Assembly: GCA_022844125.1 (NCBI GenBank)
Contig: JALHMI010000008.1
Location: 303,728 to 367,727, forward strand
Origin: Pirellulales bacterium
GTDB taxonomy: Bacteria > Planctomycetota > Planctomycetia > Pirellulales > PALSA-1355
Direction of reading: 5' to 3'
DNA: 64,000 nucleotides
In this document: positions 55,480 through 64,000 of the stretch, in pieces
How the letters are laid out: each line of letters starts with the position of its first letter
Position numbering within the stretch: the first letter of the stretch is position 1
Notes under the pieces: generated by a model
Told to the model about the DNA's origin: nothing
Database searches by the model: none
What the model saw: only the letters and a program-made list of their open reading frames with translations
Translations under genes and position numbers: made by a program

Positions 55480-56202
55480 CTACGGCAACTCGCGGATCCG
55501 CAGGTTACGGAATTCCACCGGCGAGCCTTCCGATTCCAGGCACAAAAAGCCCGTGGAAGGCTTGCAGTCCGTGCCGCCAGTGACTTCTTCGCCGTTGACC
55601 CACAGGCGAACTTCGCCGTTGATCGCACGCACATAGTAGTGGTTCCACTCGCCCACGCCGCGGCTCAGATTCTTCCGCGGGAAGGCTCGCTTGCCGTCCG
55701 GGGCGACCGGCGGGAAAGGCTTCATGTCGGAAGTGCCCACGGGAAACACGTCGCCATTCGTGGTGAACCAGTCAGGCTGCTTGCCGGTTTGCTTGGTGTA
55801 CTGTTCGGCGTAGCCGTGGTCGAGCACCTGCACCTCGATACCGTGCGGCAGTTGCCCCGGCTTGAGCGGCGTGAGCGATGCCTCGGGCACCCAGGCAAAA
55901 ATGCCCGAGTTGCCGCCACTCTTCAGATGCCGCCACTCGGCCACCAGTTCAAAGTTCGTAATCGGCTTCTTCGAGCGGATCACGCCCACGGGCTGGCCCG
56001 TGCAGTGGGCTTCGCCGCCGTTCCACTTCCACGTGTCCGGCGCGCAGTTCACGTTCTCGAAGTCCGCTTCGCCGAGCTCGCGCCAACCGGGACCTGTGCC
56101 ATCGATCGCGGCCTTAGGCAGCTCGGGTTCTGCGGCGGGTAAGAGCTGCGTGAGAGCAGCAATCGCGAAAACAGAAAGCGTCAGGCGAAAGGCGTGCGGC
56201 AT
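55480..56202 (-). CDS. DUF1080 (3-keto-disaccharide hydrolase-like) secreted protein
   Basis: 240 residues with a signal peptide (FRLTLSVFAIAALTQLLPAAE). The DUF1080 jelly-roll features are WKWNGGEAHCTGQPVGVIRSKKPITNFELVAEWRHLKSGGNSGIFAWV, HGIEVQVLDHGY, GEWNHYYVRAINGEVRLWVNGEEV and FLCLESEGSPVEFRNLRIREL. Planctomycetes have many paralogues; the family is named for hydrolysis of 3-keto-glycosides in some members. Periplasmic or extracellular. ATG at 56200-56202. Confidence 0.9.
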   Translation of the reverse strand: MPHAFRLTLSVFAIAALTQLLPAAEPELPKAAIDGTGPGWRELGEADFENVNCAPDTWKWNGGEAHCTGQPVGVIRSKKPITNFELVAEWRHLKSGGNSGIFAWVPEASLTPLKPGQLPHGIEVQVLDHGYAEQYTKQTGKQPDWFTTNGDVFPVGTSDMKPFPPVAPDGKRAFPRKNLSRGVGEWNHYYVRAINGEVRLWVNGEEVTGGTDCKPSTGFLCLESEGSPVEFRNLRIRELP

Positions 56203-56292
56203 GGCGGCATACTTCCTGGTGGATGGACGTGGCGTGAACGGTCGGCAGGTTGTCCCGCCACGTTAACACGCCCACCAGCCCCGAGCAACTTC

Positions 56293-57687
56293 CTACAGCG
56301 GTCCCTGTTCCCAGGGGCCCGTGATTGCCACCGTCAGCCCCGGCGTCTGGATGTTCGCCAGGAGCCAACGGCCGTCAGGGGTGAAGGTCGCGCCACACCA
56401 TTCCTGCTTGCGGAAGTCGCCTGAAAAGCCGTTCTTCTCGCCGCTCAGCACAACGTTATTTTCGGCGAGCGGAAAGAGCTGCCCATCGAGTGTCAGACCG
56501 CACAGCCGCTCGGCCTTGCGATCGCCGTCTTCGCACAGCACCAGCGCGCCGCGTGGGCTGACCGTGATGTTGTCGGGATAATCGAGCACGTGCGCGCCCG
56601 GCGATTCGAACACCAATCGCAGTCGCTCGGCCGCGGGATCGTATTCCCAGATCTGGCCGGCCTCGGCGTCACCGCCAGAGGTGGCCGTGAAGTACACCTG
56701 GCCACCCCCGAACCAACAGCCTTCGAGGCGGGCGAATGTCGTGCCGCCTTGCCGCTGGCCTTGATCGAACACGCCGCTGGTGTCGTTGGTGCCGGGACGG
56801 CGGTGTCGCAACGGATCGGCGATCTCGACCCAGCTCACGGCCAGGCTTTGGTTCGGCTTCATGCCGCGCCGCGAATCGGGCGTACCTGCGACGCGCATCA
56901 TCTCAAGCCGACCGCCATCGATAAGTTTGCCGGGTGCTGTAGGAATGAAGCGATAGAAGCCCGCGGTTTCGTGGTCCTCGGTTTCATAGACGATCCCAGA
57001 CGCCGGATCGACGGCAATCGCCTCGTGCACGAAACGGCCCATGGCCTTGAGCGGCACAGGCGAGGCATCGCCGCTGGCCGGCACTTCGAAGATGAATCCG
57101 TGATCCTGCTCGAATGGCAGTGGCATACCTTGGTACGTGCCATGCGCGTCGTCAACCGTCTCTTCGCACGTCAGCCAGGTGCCCCAGGGCGTTGGGCCGC
57201 CGGCGCAATTGCGGTGCGTGCCGCCGATGGCCGGTTCAGCAGAAACGAGCTTGCCGGCATCCGCGTCAAAGAGCAGTCGCACGCAGCCAGCCGCGGCCTG
57301 GGGATCGTAAGTTGAAACGGCCGGCGCGATCGAAGGTCCCGGCAGACTGACCTCGTGATTGCGAATTACGGTGACGAGGTTGCCCGCCTGCACGAGCGCC
57401 GCCATGCCATCGTGCAAGCCCGGCGTTCGAGTTCCTCCAGCCAGCGGATCGCCCGTCCAGCCAAAACTCACGTAACGGAATCCCTGGGGCAGCTTGATCA
57501 GTTCGAGGCCCGTGGCTTCGTCGCGCGCGGGTCGCAAGGGGCCATAGCCCGTGCCGCGCGTCTCGGCGGCTTGAAGCTGGCTGCGACGCCTGAGCGCGTC
57601 GAACGGTTCGGCGGCAAAGGCGGCAGTGGCCAGGGCGCCAAGTTTGAGGAAATCGCGCCGCACCACGTTCCCGGATTCGTTTCGCAT
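56293..57687 (-). CDS. PhoX-like (DUF839) Tat-exported protein
   Basis: 464 residues. Tat signal VVRRDFLKLGALATAAFA. PhoX-like motifs: LPQGFRYVSFGWTGDPL, HDGMAALVQAGNLVTVIRNHEV, GGTHRNCAGGPTPWGTWLTCEET, MGRFVHEAIAVDPASGIVYETEDHETAGFYRFIP and DYPDNITVSPRGALVLCEDGD. PhoX enzymes are calcium/iron-dependent phosphatases, and the repeated acidic/His motifs that bind metals are present. Activity of this paralogue is untested. ATG at 57685-57687. It lies 90 bases upstream of the DUF1080 gene on the same strand. Confidence 0.85.
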   Translation of the reverse strand: MRNESGNVVRRDFLKLGALATAAFAAEPFDALRRRSQLQAAETRGTGYGPLRPARDEATGLELIKLPQGFRYVSFGWTGDPLAGGTRTPGLHDGMAALVQAGNLVTVIRNHEVSLPGPSIAPAVSTYDPQAAAGCVRLLFDADAGKLVSAEPAIGGTHRNCAGGPTPWGTWLTCEETVDDAHGTYQGMPLPFEQDHGFIFEVPASGDASPVPLKAMGRFVHEAIAVDPASGIVYETEDHETAGFYRFIPTAPGKLIDGGRLEMMRVAGTPDSRRGMKPNQSLAVSWVEIADPLRHRRPGTNDTSGVFDQGQRQGGTTFARLEGCWFGGGQVYFTATSGGDAEAGQIWEYDPAAERLRLVFESPGAHVLDYPDNITVSPRGALVLCEDGDRKAERLCGLTLDGQLFPLAENNVVLSGEKNGFSGDFRKQEWCGATFTPDGRWLLANIQTPGLTVAITGPWEQGPL

Positions 57688-57825
57688 GAGAGTTTCCTTC
57701 GCAGCGGTCGAGATTGCTGAGAGGTCAGCTCAAGCACTCTAGAACGACTGCTCGTCTCGACCAAGGATTCTCATCGAATTCACACAATCGCTGCTCCCAC
57801 GTAGCGGCTGCGGACAGACGCGGTC

Positions 57826-58500
57826 TTAACGCCGTGTCTTCGATTTGCCCGCGATCTCGGTGGGCATGTCCATGATGCTGTCGCGCTGGCCAGTGGCGGC
57901 GATGATGTCGCTCGGCACGGTGCCGCTCTCGACCGGGCCGGCGCCCAGCACCTTCCAGCTCTTGAAGTCGCTGCGCGCCAAAACCGCGTCGCCGCGAATC
58001 ACCGGCATCCGGGATTTCGCGTCGAAGGCCACGATCCGCAGCTTGGCCGTGCCGTTGGCCCGGGTGCGCGAGAGGATCGAGACTTGCGGAATCATGATCG
58101 GCGAAGGGGGTGGCAGCGGAATCTCGGAAATGCCGACGAACTTCTCCTGCCGATCGGTACCCACGCCGCCGCTGGTGACGTGGATGATCACGTCGGCCTC
58201 TTCCGGCTTCGCGGCCAGCACGCAGCCGTTGGCGAACAGCCGCTCCTGCATCGCCACGATCACGTAATTCTTGTCCACGCAGTCGAGGTACTTCTCCTCG
58301 AGATGCACCTTCGCGCCACGGATCGGCGAGAGGTCGATCTTGTCGAGCGCGTCGTCGACAGCGCTACTGATCAGCAACTGCTCAATGCCGGTGCGGGCGG
58401 TGTCCGATTCCTTGGTCGTGGCACAACCTGCCAGCAGCAGCATGCCAGCGGCCAGGCAGGCGAACGTCAAAATTCGCAAGGTGAAGGGCCATGCAGCCAT
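57826..58500 (-). CDS. Lipoprotein of unknown function
   Basis: 224 residues. N-terminus ends in a lipobox LLLAGC after a hydrophobic stretch, so it is an anchored lipoprotein. The mature part begins with a helical segment (ISSAVDDALDKIDLSPIRGAKVHLEEKYLDCVDKNYVIVAMQERLFANGC), then EADVIIHVTSGGVGTDRQEKFVGISEIPLPPPSPIMIPQVSI. The layout is that of outer-membrane-associated DUF4136-like or DUF6655-like lipoproteins, named from memory only. ATG at 58498-58500 fits the signal; the frame is open upstream. Confidence 0.75.
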   Translation of the reverse strand: MAAWPFTLRILTFACLAAGMLLLAGCATTKESDTARTGIEQLLISSAVDDALDKIDLSPIRGAKVHLEEKYLDCVDKNYVIVAMQERLFANGCVLAAKPEEADVIIHVTSGGVGTDRQEKFVGISEIPLPPPSPIMIPQVSILSRTRANGTAKLRIVAFDAKSRMPVIRGDAVLARSDFKSWKVLGAGPVESGTVPSDIIAATGQRDSIMDMPTEIAGKSKTRR

Positions 58501-59408
58501 CGCTTGATCATTCCCCGTTGCCAGCAGATTTGCTTCCGTTGGGGAACAGCACTCCCCGCTCTCGCCTATCGGCATTTCCGGCTGGGGAAGTTGAGCGGGA
58601 TGTGACCAGTTTGCGGCCATGCTGGCGCCTGTCGCTCGAACGGTGGATGAATCACCGCCGAGTGCGCAGAGGTTCACAGAGGAGAAGGCAGAGGTGAGGC
58701 TGCCGAGGGGGTCGAATTGTCAAGGAGCTAAAGGGACGCGATTACCGAACGCTAAAAACTTCTGGTGGCTGTTTCTTACGTGCACATTTTCCGCGCGTGT
58801 GGATTCAGAAACGCGTGAAACACATGTTTCGCGCGCACACACGCGCCCTGGCACAGGCGTTCCTGAGCCCGAGCGAGGGCGCGTGAGCCTCGCGGCTTCT
58901 CCAGGTTCTCAAGCAAGTGGGCGTTGGCCTTCGGCATGATGCGGTCTCTACCTGTTGTCGTGACCTTACACTAGACGAAATCCTGGCCTGATTGCTAGAG
59001 TCGGTGGACACCTGGGCGGTGTGCGCCGTGCGCACGCGAGCGCAGCATGTGCAAACGGGTTGCGTCGGCAGCGCGCCACACGCGCGGTCAAGGGGCGATC
59101 GGAATGCGAATTTTTCAGCCGCGGCAATGGCCAGTTGCATCGCTATCAAACAGAGCCGGGGAGGCGTTAACCGCCAAACAGTGCGCCCATCGTCTCCTCG
59201 GCGAGGGGCGGAACGCATGGGGGCGAAGGCGGCGGGCCGACGGCCAGTGTGCGAACCCGTCGTGAAACGAAGAACCCCGCCGGCAAAGCCGGGGGCTGGC
59301 GAGCGGCGTGTTCGCGCGGTTCAATGAGTGGCGCCCGCAGGCACCGGGGCGACCGCGCTCGGCTTGCCCGCCACACAAACTCGCCACTGACAGGACGCGC
59401 CGTCGACG
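58501..59408. other. Gene-free stretch between lipoprotein and helicase genes
   Basis: 908 bases. Contains a CACAGAGG-type stretch (58669-58694), a near-palindrome GAAAC-ACAT-GTTTC near 58816, and the hairpin repeat at 59268-59298. No reading frame of good quality, despite several open frames on both strands. Confidence 0.55.
59268..59298. repeat. Interspersed hairpin, GCCGGGGG family, copy 2
   Basis: Identical to 2046-2075 except for one inserted G in the C-run; it folds as GCCGGC-type stem around AAA. It lies about 110 bases before the helicase start. Confidence 0.75.
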
Positions 59409-62400
59409 ATGAGCTTTTCAGAACGCGTCAAAAGCGAGTTTGACTACCGCGACTGGCAGCGCGGGGCTGCGTACTATCTTGCGGGCGCGGTCTCGCTGTA
59501 CGAGCCAGAGCATGATGGGATCGACGCCGAGGTGGCCGGTTCCGGACCGGAACCTTACTATGTCCGCCTCGAATGGACTCGCGCCGCGACAGGAAAGCTG
59601 CTGGTGTGGTGCGATTGCCCGCGGTTTGAGGACACCGGTTGTTGCAAACACCTGGCGGCCACGGTCATGGCGGTCGACTCGATCGCCGGCGATGAAGTTC
59701 CCGGCAGGGGACTTCTGCGGTTGCAAACGCTCGAATGGGATGACGAGTCTGACGTCTACTCCTCGAACCACCCAGATGATGAGGACGAGGCGCCAGGAGA
59801 TGGCGACGAGGATTCTGAGGCGTGGGAAGACGACTACGACGATCGCAGTGGCGCTCAAAGCGCACGGCTGCGGGCCGCTCCTGCGCCGCAGCGCGGCAAA
59901 CAAACTTCCAGCCTGGGTTGGAAGAAACGCCTGGCCGAATTACCCCGGGCGATGCCCGACGGCCGCCATCTGGTGAGCGGTGCCGGCGCGCCGTGGAGCA
60001 AGCCGCGTCAGATTTGGTACCTGCTGCACCTGGGCCGCACGATCAGCCAGGGGCGCCCGACGCTGGCGCTGTTTCAGCGGACGCTGAAGAAAGACGGCGC
60101 CTACGGCAAACTGAAATCCGCCCAGCTGACTCAGGACGAAGCTGAGAACCTGTCGGAGGAAGTCGATCGAAGGCTGGTGGCGCTGCTGGCCGGCAACGAG
60201 CGCGAGAGCGATTACAGCTACGGCGGGTACGGCTACAGCTACTACAAGCTGAGCGCATTCAGTATTGCGCCGGCCATGTTCGATATTCTCTTGCCTCTGC
60301 TTTGTGCCAGCGGCCGGTTTGGCTGGGTGATCGACGACGATTGGCAGGCCGATCCACTCGTCAAGACGTTTGCCTGGGATGATGGACCGCCGTGGACGGC
60401 CAGGCTGCGAATCGCAAGGAACAACGACCAGCAGGGCTGGAAACTCACTGCCGACCTGGTCCGCGGTGAGCAGGTTGAAGACCTGGGTCGCCCGCTCACG
60501 ATTCTGAAAAGTGGGCTCGCGATCTTCGACGACCACCTTGCACGATTCGATCCTGGCGAAAATTTTCGGTGGATCGTGATGTTGCGTCGGGGACCGCTGG
60601 TCGTGCCCGTCAAACAGGAGCAGGATTTCGTCGAATCGCTGGCCAAATTGTCGGCCCTTCCGGAACTTGAGTTGCCCGAGGAGCTGCGCTGGGAGGAGGT
60701 GCCGCTTGAGCCACTGCCGCGGCTGGTCGTCAGGCGTGCCAAGCAAGCGTGGCTAACCGATCTGGAGTGCCGGCTGTCGTTCCAGTATGGCGACAAGACG
60801 GCGGACTTCGGCGACGGTGAAGCGGCCTGGTACGATCGAGAGATGCGGACGCTGGTTCGCCGCGACCAGGCGGCCGAGAGCGCTGCCCGCGATCGGCTGC
60901 TGGCCGCCGGGGCCAAGGCAGCGCGATATACCAACTATGAAGTTGAGCCGCGGTTTCGTGTGTCGCCGGGCACGTTGCCGCGCCTGGTCGCCCAGCTCGC
61001 TGGCGCCGGTTGGCCGGTGGAAGCCGACGGTCACCGGATTCGCCCGGCCGGGGCGGTTTCGATCAACGTCAGCAGCGGTCTCGACTGGTTCGATTTGGAA
61101 GGGACTTGCGATTTTGGCGGCGTCACGGCCAGCTTGCCCGAACTGCTCGCGGCCCTGCGGCGGGGCGAAGAGTATGTGACGCTGGATGACGGCTCCCAGG
61201 GGTTGCTCCCGCGGGAGTGGCTGGCGCGGTACGCGCCGCTGGCCGAATTGGGGCAAGCCGCGGACGACCGGCTGCGTTTCCGGCCCTCGCAGGCGGCGAT
61301 GCTCGACGCCCTGCTGGCCGCCCAGGATCACGCCAGCGTCCAGGTCGACAAGGCGTTCGCTCGGCTGCGCGATCAACTGCGTTCGTTCGAGGGAATTCGC
61401 CCGCGGAAGGAGCCTCGCTCGTTTGTCGGCGAGCTGCGGCCCTACCAGCGCGAGGGCTTGGGCTGGCTCGAGTTTCTCGATAAGTTCGCTTTCGGCGGCT
61501 GCCTGGCCGATGACATGGGCCTTGGCAAGACGATTCAGGTGCTCGCCTGGCTCGAGGCCCGCCGTACATCGCGCGGCAAGAACGGCGCGAAGGGTCCCGC
61601 GCTCGTCGTCGCCCCCAGGAGCCTGGTTTTCAACTGGGTCGAGGAAGCCCGGCGGTTCACGCCCGAGCTGCGCGTGCTGAACTACACGGGCCTGGAGCGC
61701 GCGGCCCAGTTGGACAAGTTGTCGGAGTTCGACCTGCTTGTCACCACGTACGGCACGCTGCGGCAGGACATCGTGAAGCTGCGCGACGTCGAGTTCGACT
61801 ACGCGATTCTGGACGAGGCCCAGGCGATCAAGAATGCGGCTTCTCAGTCCAGTAAAGCTTGCCGGCTGCTAAACGCACGTCGCCGGCTGGCGATGACCGG
61901 CACACCGGTCGAAAACCACTTGGGCGAGCTGTGGGCGCTGTTCGAGTTTCTCAACCCGGGGATGCTGGGCCGCAACGCGAAGCTGCACGATCTGTTCTCA
62001 ACGCGGCGGCGCTCGTCGTTACCGAATGACGCCGCGGACAACGAGCGAGAACAGGGCGAAAGCGTGGCCTTGCTCGCCAAGGCGCTACGGCCCTTCATGC
62101 TGCGGCGCACCAAGCAGCAGGTGCTTACCGAGCTGCCGCCAAAGACCGAGCAGACGTTGTACTGCGAACTCGACCAGCCCGAACGCAAGCGGTACGACGA
62201 GCTGCGCGAGCACTACCGAAGATTGTTGCTCGAGCGCGTGCAAAAGGTGGGGATCAACAAGTCGAAGGTCCACGTGCTGGAGGCGCTGCTGCGGCTGCGG
62301 CAGGCGGCCTGTCATCCGGGCTTGCTCGACAAGCAGCGTGCCAAAGTGTCGAGCGCGAAGCTGGAGACGCTGCTGGAGCAACTGAACGAGGTGCTCGCCG

Positions 62401-62858
62401 AAGGGCACAAGGCGCTCGTGTTCTCGCAGTTCACGAGTTTGCTGGCGATCGTGCGGCATCACCTGGACGAGCGGCAGATCGTTTACGAATACCTGGACGG
62501 CCGCACGCTGAAGCGCGGGGCCAAGGTGGAACGCTTTCAGAACGACCCGAACTGCCCGCTGTTTCTCATCAGCCTGAAGGCGGGTGGGCAGGGATTGAAC
62601 CTGACGGCGGCCGATTACATCTTTATTCTCGATCCGTGGTGGAATCCGGCGGTGGAGGCGCAGGCCGTTGACCGCGCGCATCGGATGGGGCAGGAGCGCC
62701 GCGTGTTTGCTTATCGGCTGATCGCGCGGGACACGATCGAAGAGAAGATCCTCAAGCTGCAAGAGCACAAGCGGGGCCTGGCGGACGCGATCATCTCGGC
62801 CAAATACACGCTGCTGCAAAGCCTGACGGCGGAAGATTTGCAGGTGCTGTTGAGCTGA
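59409..62858 (+). CDS. SWIM zinc-finger SNF2-family helicase
   Basis: 1149 residues. N-terminal SWIM finger VWCDCPRFEDTGCCKHLA (C68, C70, C78/79, H81), an acidic low-complexity stretch (about 118-145), then a middle domain. The SNF2 ATPase has DDMGLGKTIQVLAWL (Walker A, 701-711), VAPRSLVFNWVEEARRF, DEAQ box ILDEAQAIKN (802-805), AMTGTPVENHLGELWALFEFLNPG, QFTSLLAIVRHHL, ISLKAGGQGLNLTAADYIFILDPWWNPAVEAQAVDRAHRMGQ. Such proteins are DNA-dependent ATPases thought to act in repair or transcription recycling (RapA-like). ATG at 59409. Confidence 0.93.
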   Translation: MSFSERVKSEFDYRDWQRGAAYYLAGAVSLYEPEHDGIDAEVAGSGPEPYYVRLEWTRAATGKLLVWCDCPRFEDTGCCKHLAATVMAVDSIAGDEVPGRGLLRLQTLEWDDESDVYSSNHPDDEDEAPGDGDEDSEAWEDDYDDRSGAQSARLRAAPAPQRGKQTSSLGWKKRLAELPRAMPDGRHLVSGAGAPWSKPRQIWYLLHLGRTISQGRPTLALFQRTLKKDGAYGKLKSAQLTQDEAENLSEEVDRRLVALLAGNERESDYSYGGYGYSYYKLSAFSIAPAMFDILLPLLCASGRFGWVIDDDWQADPLVKTFAWDDGPPWTARLRIARNNDQQGWKLTADLVRGEQVEDLGRPLTILKSGLAIFDDHLARFDPGENFRWIVMLRRGPLVVPVKQEQDFVESLAKLSALPELELPEELRWEEVPLEPLPRLVVRRAKQAWLTDLECRLSFQYGDKTADFGDGEAAWYDREMRTLVRRDQAAESAARDRLLAAGAKAARYTNYEVEPRFRVSPGTLPRLVAQLAGAGWPVEADGHRIRPAGAVSINVSSGLDWFDLEGTCDFGGVTASLPELLAALRRGEEYVTLDDGSQGLLPREWLARYAPLAELGQAADDRLRFRPSQAAMLDALLAAQDHASVQVDKAFARLRDQLRSFEGIRPRKEPRSFVGELRPYQREGLGWLEFLDKFAFGGCLADDMGLGKTIQVLAWLEARRTSRGKNGAKGPALVVAPRSLVFNWVEEARRFTPELRVLNYTGLERAAQLDKLSEFDLLVTTYGTLRQDIVKLRDVEFDYAILDEAQAIKNAASQSSKACRLLNARRRLAMTGTPVENHLGELWALFEFLNPGMLGRNAKLHDLFSTRRRSSLPNDAADNEREQGESVALLAKALRPFMLRRTKQQVLTELPPKTEQTLYCELDQPERKRYDELREHYRRLLLERVQKVGINKSKVHVLEALLRLRQAACHPGLLDKQRAKVSSAKLETLLEQLNEVLAEGHKALVFSQFTSLLAIVRHHLDERQIVYEYLDGRTLKRGAKVERFQNDPNCPLFLISLKAGGQGLNLTAADYIFILDPWWNPAVEAQAVDRAHRMGQERRVFAYRLIARDTIEEKILKLQEHKRGLADAIISAKYTLLQSLTAEDLQVLLS

Positions 62859-62903
62859 GGAAAACGTCGCAGGCAACTCAGACAGTTTGAAAAAGGAGTT
62901 TGA

Positions 62904-62956
62904 AAAAGGGGTCAGAACTATTTTACTTTGATCCAAAAATAGTTCTGACCCCTTTT
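62904..62956. mobile_element. REP/MITE-like 21-bp perfect palindrome
   Basis: AAAAGGGGTCAGAACTATTTT (62904-62924) and its exact reverse complement (62936-62956), loop 11 bases. The GGGGTCAGAAC core recurs at 63844-63854 next to a transposase start. The lead-in GTTTGAAAAAGG is itself duplicated at 62885 and 62899. Confidence 0.75.
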
Positions 62957-63083
62957 CTTCTCCCTGTTGGCTCTGGGTGGCGCATTTGTCGCGTGGTCTG
63001 CCGTGCGGGGCCAGCACAAACTTGGTATCCAGTGGGGATTGCTAGTATTGGCGATGTTTGTGTACGAGTTGATTCGGAAGTGA
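62949..63083 (+). pseudogene. C-terminal fragment of a small membrane protein
   Basis: Beginning inside the right arm of the palindrome, the frame is open for 44 codons: SLLALGGAFVAWSAVRGQHK then LGIQWGLLVLAMFVYELIRK, stop 63081-63083. The hydrophobic pattern and basic end look like a real two-helix membrane protein that has lost its start where the palindrome begins. A stop codon (TGA) inside the palindrome blocks extension. Confidence 0.4.
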
Positions 63084-63174
63084 CGAACCTAAAAATCAGG
63101 TCCTGTCTATACTGACCGCATGAGCGAACGTCTTACTCCAAAGCTTGTGCCGGGACTAATTCGGAAGTGAGCAC

Positions 63175-63414
63175 ATGACCGTACTTCGAAGGATCGCTGG
63201 CACCATTCTGTTGTTGCTTGCGCTCATGGTGGTGATTATTGGCCTCCAGCAACCAGGCAAAACGAAAGCCGCCGCCGGTGTTCTTGATTCGCCCGAGGCA
63301 TCAGGGGCACTCGTCGGAACGTTTATGTTCGCGATTGTGCTTTGCATCGGCGGCGCGTGGCTGTGGCAGAAGCCAAAAGGGTCGAAAGAAAACCCTACCG
63401 GAAAAAAGGAGTGA
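63175..63414 (+). CDS. Small two-helix membrane protein
   Basis: 79 residues with hydrophobic segments at about 8-24 (GTILLLLALMVVIIGL) and 45-63 (LVGTFMFAIVLCIGGAWLW), and a Lys-rich tail. ATG at 63175 is preceded by GGAAGTGAG as a possible ribosome binding site. Function unknown. The 12 bases ATTCGGAAGTGA occur both here and at the end of the preceding fragment. Confidence 0.6.
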   Translation: MTVLRRIAGTILLLLALMVVIIGLQQPGKTKAAAGVLDSPEASGALVGTFMFAIVLCIGGAWLWQKPKGSKENPTGKKE

Positions 63415-63479
63415 ACAGTCTTTTCGTGTGCGCGGGATAATGATTCACGGGCATACTGCCAAGGGGGGAGACGACTACC

Positions 63480-63806
63480 ATGCGAGAACCCGAGCAAATT
63501 CGTCAGGCCTGCGCCAGGAAACTAAGGACCGTTCGATCCTCAGAGCACCACGAAGCGATCCTCGGATGCTTGCTTGGCGAACATTTTGCTGAGCGGCAGC
63601 CATTCAGTCTCAGTATTTCGGCCGCCGATGAAATCAGTGGGCCCTGCGCCGACGGAGAATCCTTCTCGGCATGGGTCGGCCCGCCCGAAATATTGCTGCA
63701 CAACGTGCGCATGATTGCGCACGGCTGTGCGCTGGACGAGGACGAAACCACCTATCTATTGGAGAGGGTCGCCGCGATTAAACGCGAGCGCCCGGATTCT
63801 CGCTAG
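63480..63806 (+). CDS. Hypothetical protein, 108 residues
   Basis: Starts at ATG 63480 after a strong GGGGGGAG. Two-part: a helical N-terminus (EPEQIRQACARKLRTVRSSEHHEAILGCLL) and a C-terminal half with PEILLHNVRMIAHGCALDEDETTYLLERVAAIKRE. No recognised domain, signal peptide or membrane segment. Confidence 0.6.
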   Translation: MREPEQIRQACARKLRTVRSSEHHEAILGCLLGEHFAERQPFSLSISAADEISGPCADGESFSAWVGPPEILLHNVRMIAHGCALDEDETTYLLERVAAIKRERPDSR

Positions 63807-63815
63807 AATTCGATT

Positions 63816-63858
63816 TCGGACAAAAAAGGGATCGGACAAAAAAGGGGTCAGAACCACG
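63816..63858. repeat. Tandem TCGGACAAAAAAGGG and REP-like core
   Basis: TCGGACAAAAAAGGG occurs twice at 16-bp spacing (63816-63830, 63832-63846) and runs into GGGGTCAGAACCACG. It is likely the left border of the following insertion sequence or one arm of the palindrome seen at 62.9 kb. Confidence 0.6.
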
Positions 63859-63930
63859 TCTGTTCGGCACGCCGTTTGCGATTTCCTATTTTGACTTGCG
63901 CGATCAAGTTTCGTAAGTCATGCTGTGTGG

Positions 63931-64000
63931 ATGGGTGCAACGAAGCCTGAATCTGGTACGGCAATTCGCGAGCGGGATGTCCAAGGGCTGAAGTACTTCC
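63931..64000 (+). CDS. Start of an IS4-type transposase, cut by the window end
   Basis: The frame from ATG 63931 reads MGATKPESGTAIRERDVQGL and ends KYF at the window edge. From memory this matches the N-terminus of a transposase family frequent in planctomycetes (DVQGLKYF followed by RL..LL..LHDVGC). Only 23 codons are visible, so the family is a recollection and not a proven match. Confidence 0.5.
   Translation, partial: MGATKPESGTAIRERDVQGLKYF

Overview
The window is high-GC bacterial chromosome with the gene content of a planctomycete, most likely Pirellulales-like. Evidence: two planctomycete-type PSCyt2/PSD1 (DUF1549/DUF1553) plus DUF1501 gene pairs, Tat-exported Gfo/Idh/MocA, DUF1080 and PhoX-like proteins, an isolated tetrahydromethanopterin-pathway formyltransferase, ECF sigma factors paired with membrane partners, and many GC-rich hairpin repeats between genes. 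No rRNA, tRNA or CRISPR array was seen. The assignment rests on gene families, not on a marker gene.

Layout. 0-5.6 kb: 3' part of a PQQ-type beta-propeller gene with a terminator, a degenerate receiver protein, a PPOX-fold protein, a zinc-ribbon protein, a COG2509 flavoprotein, a BON protein and a sarcosine/N-methyltryptophan-type oxidase. 5.7-11.6 kb: Tat oxidoreductase, transglutaminase-like protein, PSCyt2/PSD1 protein and DUF1501 protein, the last three probably co-transcribed. 12-15.4 kb: bcp, rsfS, argS. 15.4-17.5 kb: repeat-rich stretch, an unknown gene and the 3' end of a group II intron. 17.5-24.7 kb: ECF sigma/anti-sigma pair, a secreted protein, a methyltransferase, CbiM-like cobalt permease divergent from formyltransferase ftr (with a possible riboswitch between), and a second ECF sigma with a membrane partner. 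24.8-28.6 kb: scpA, PSCyt2/PSD1, DUF1501. 29-33.7 kb: pentapeptide-repeat protein, ribBA, an HExxH peptidase next to an ATP-grasp ligase. 33.8-39.6 kb: pyruvate dehydrogenase operon lpdA-aceE-aceF. 39.8-42.2 kb: DedA protein, a helical-repeat protein and a small membrane protein. 42.2-43.6 kb: gene-free repeat region. 43.6-50.5 kb: MDR oxidoreductase, ftsH (convergent, shared terminator), then dxr-rseP. 50.5-55.5 kb: antiporter remnant, histidine kinase/response regulator pair, and a SulP transporter carrying STAS and a PII-like tail. 55.5-64 kb: DUF1080 protein, PhoX-like protein, lipoprotein, SWIM-SNF2 helicase, then a mobile-element-scarred end with REP-like palindromes, a gene fragment, two small genes and the start of a transposase.

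Functionally the window mixes core housekeeping (argS, rsfS, scpA, ribBA, pyruvate dehydrogenase, ftsH, dxr, rseP) with planctomycete-specific exported proteins. The most unusual coding feature is the SulP-STAS-PII fusion. The most unusual non-coding features are the hairpin-array repeat at 15.37-15.73 kb and the inverted 60-bp units at 42.77-42.92 kb. I found no clear multi-gene undescribed system. The peptidase/ATP-grasp pair (31.5-33.7 kb) and the SulP-PII fusion are the best leads.
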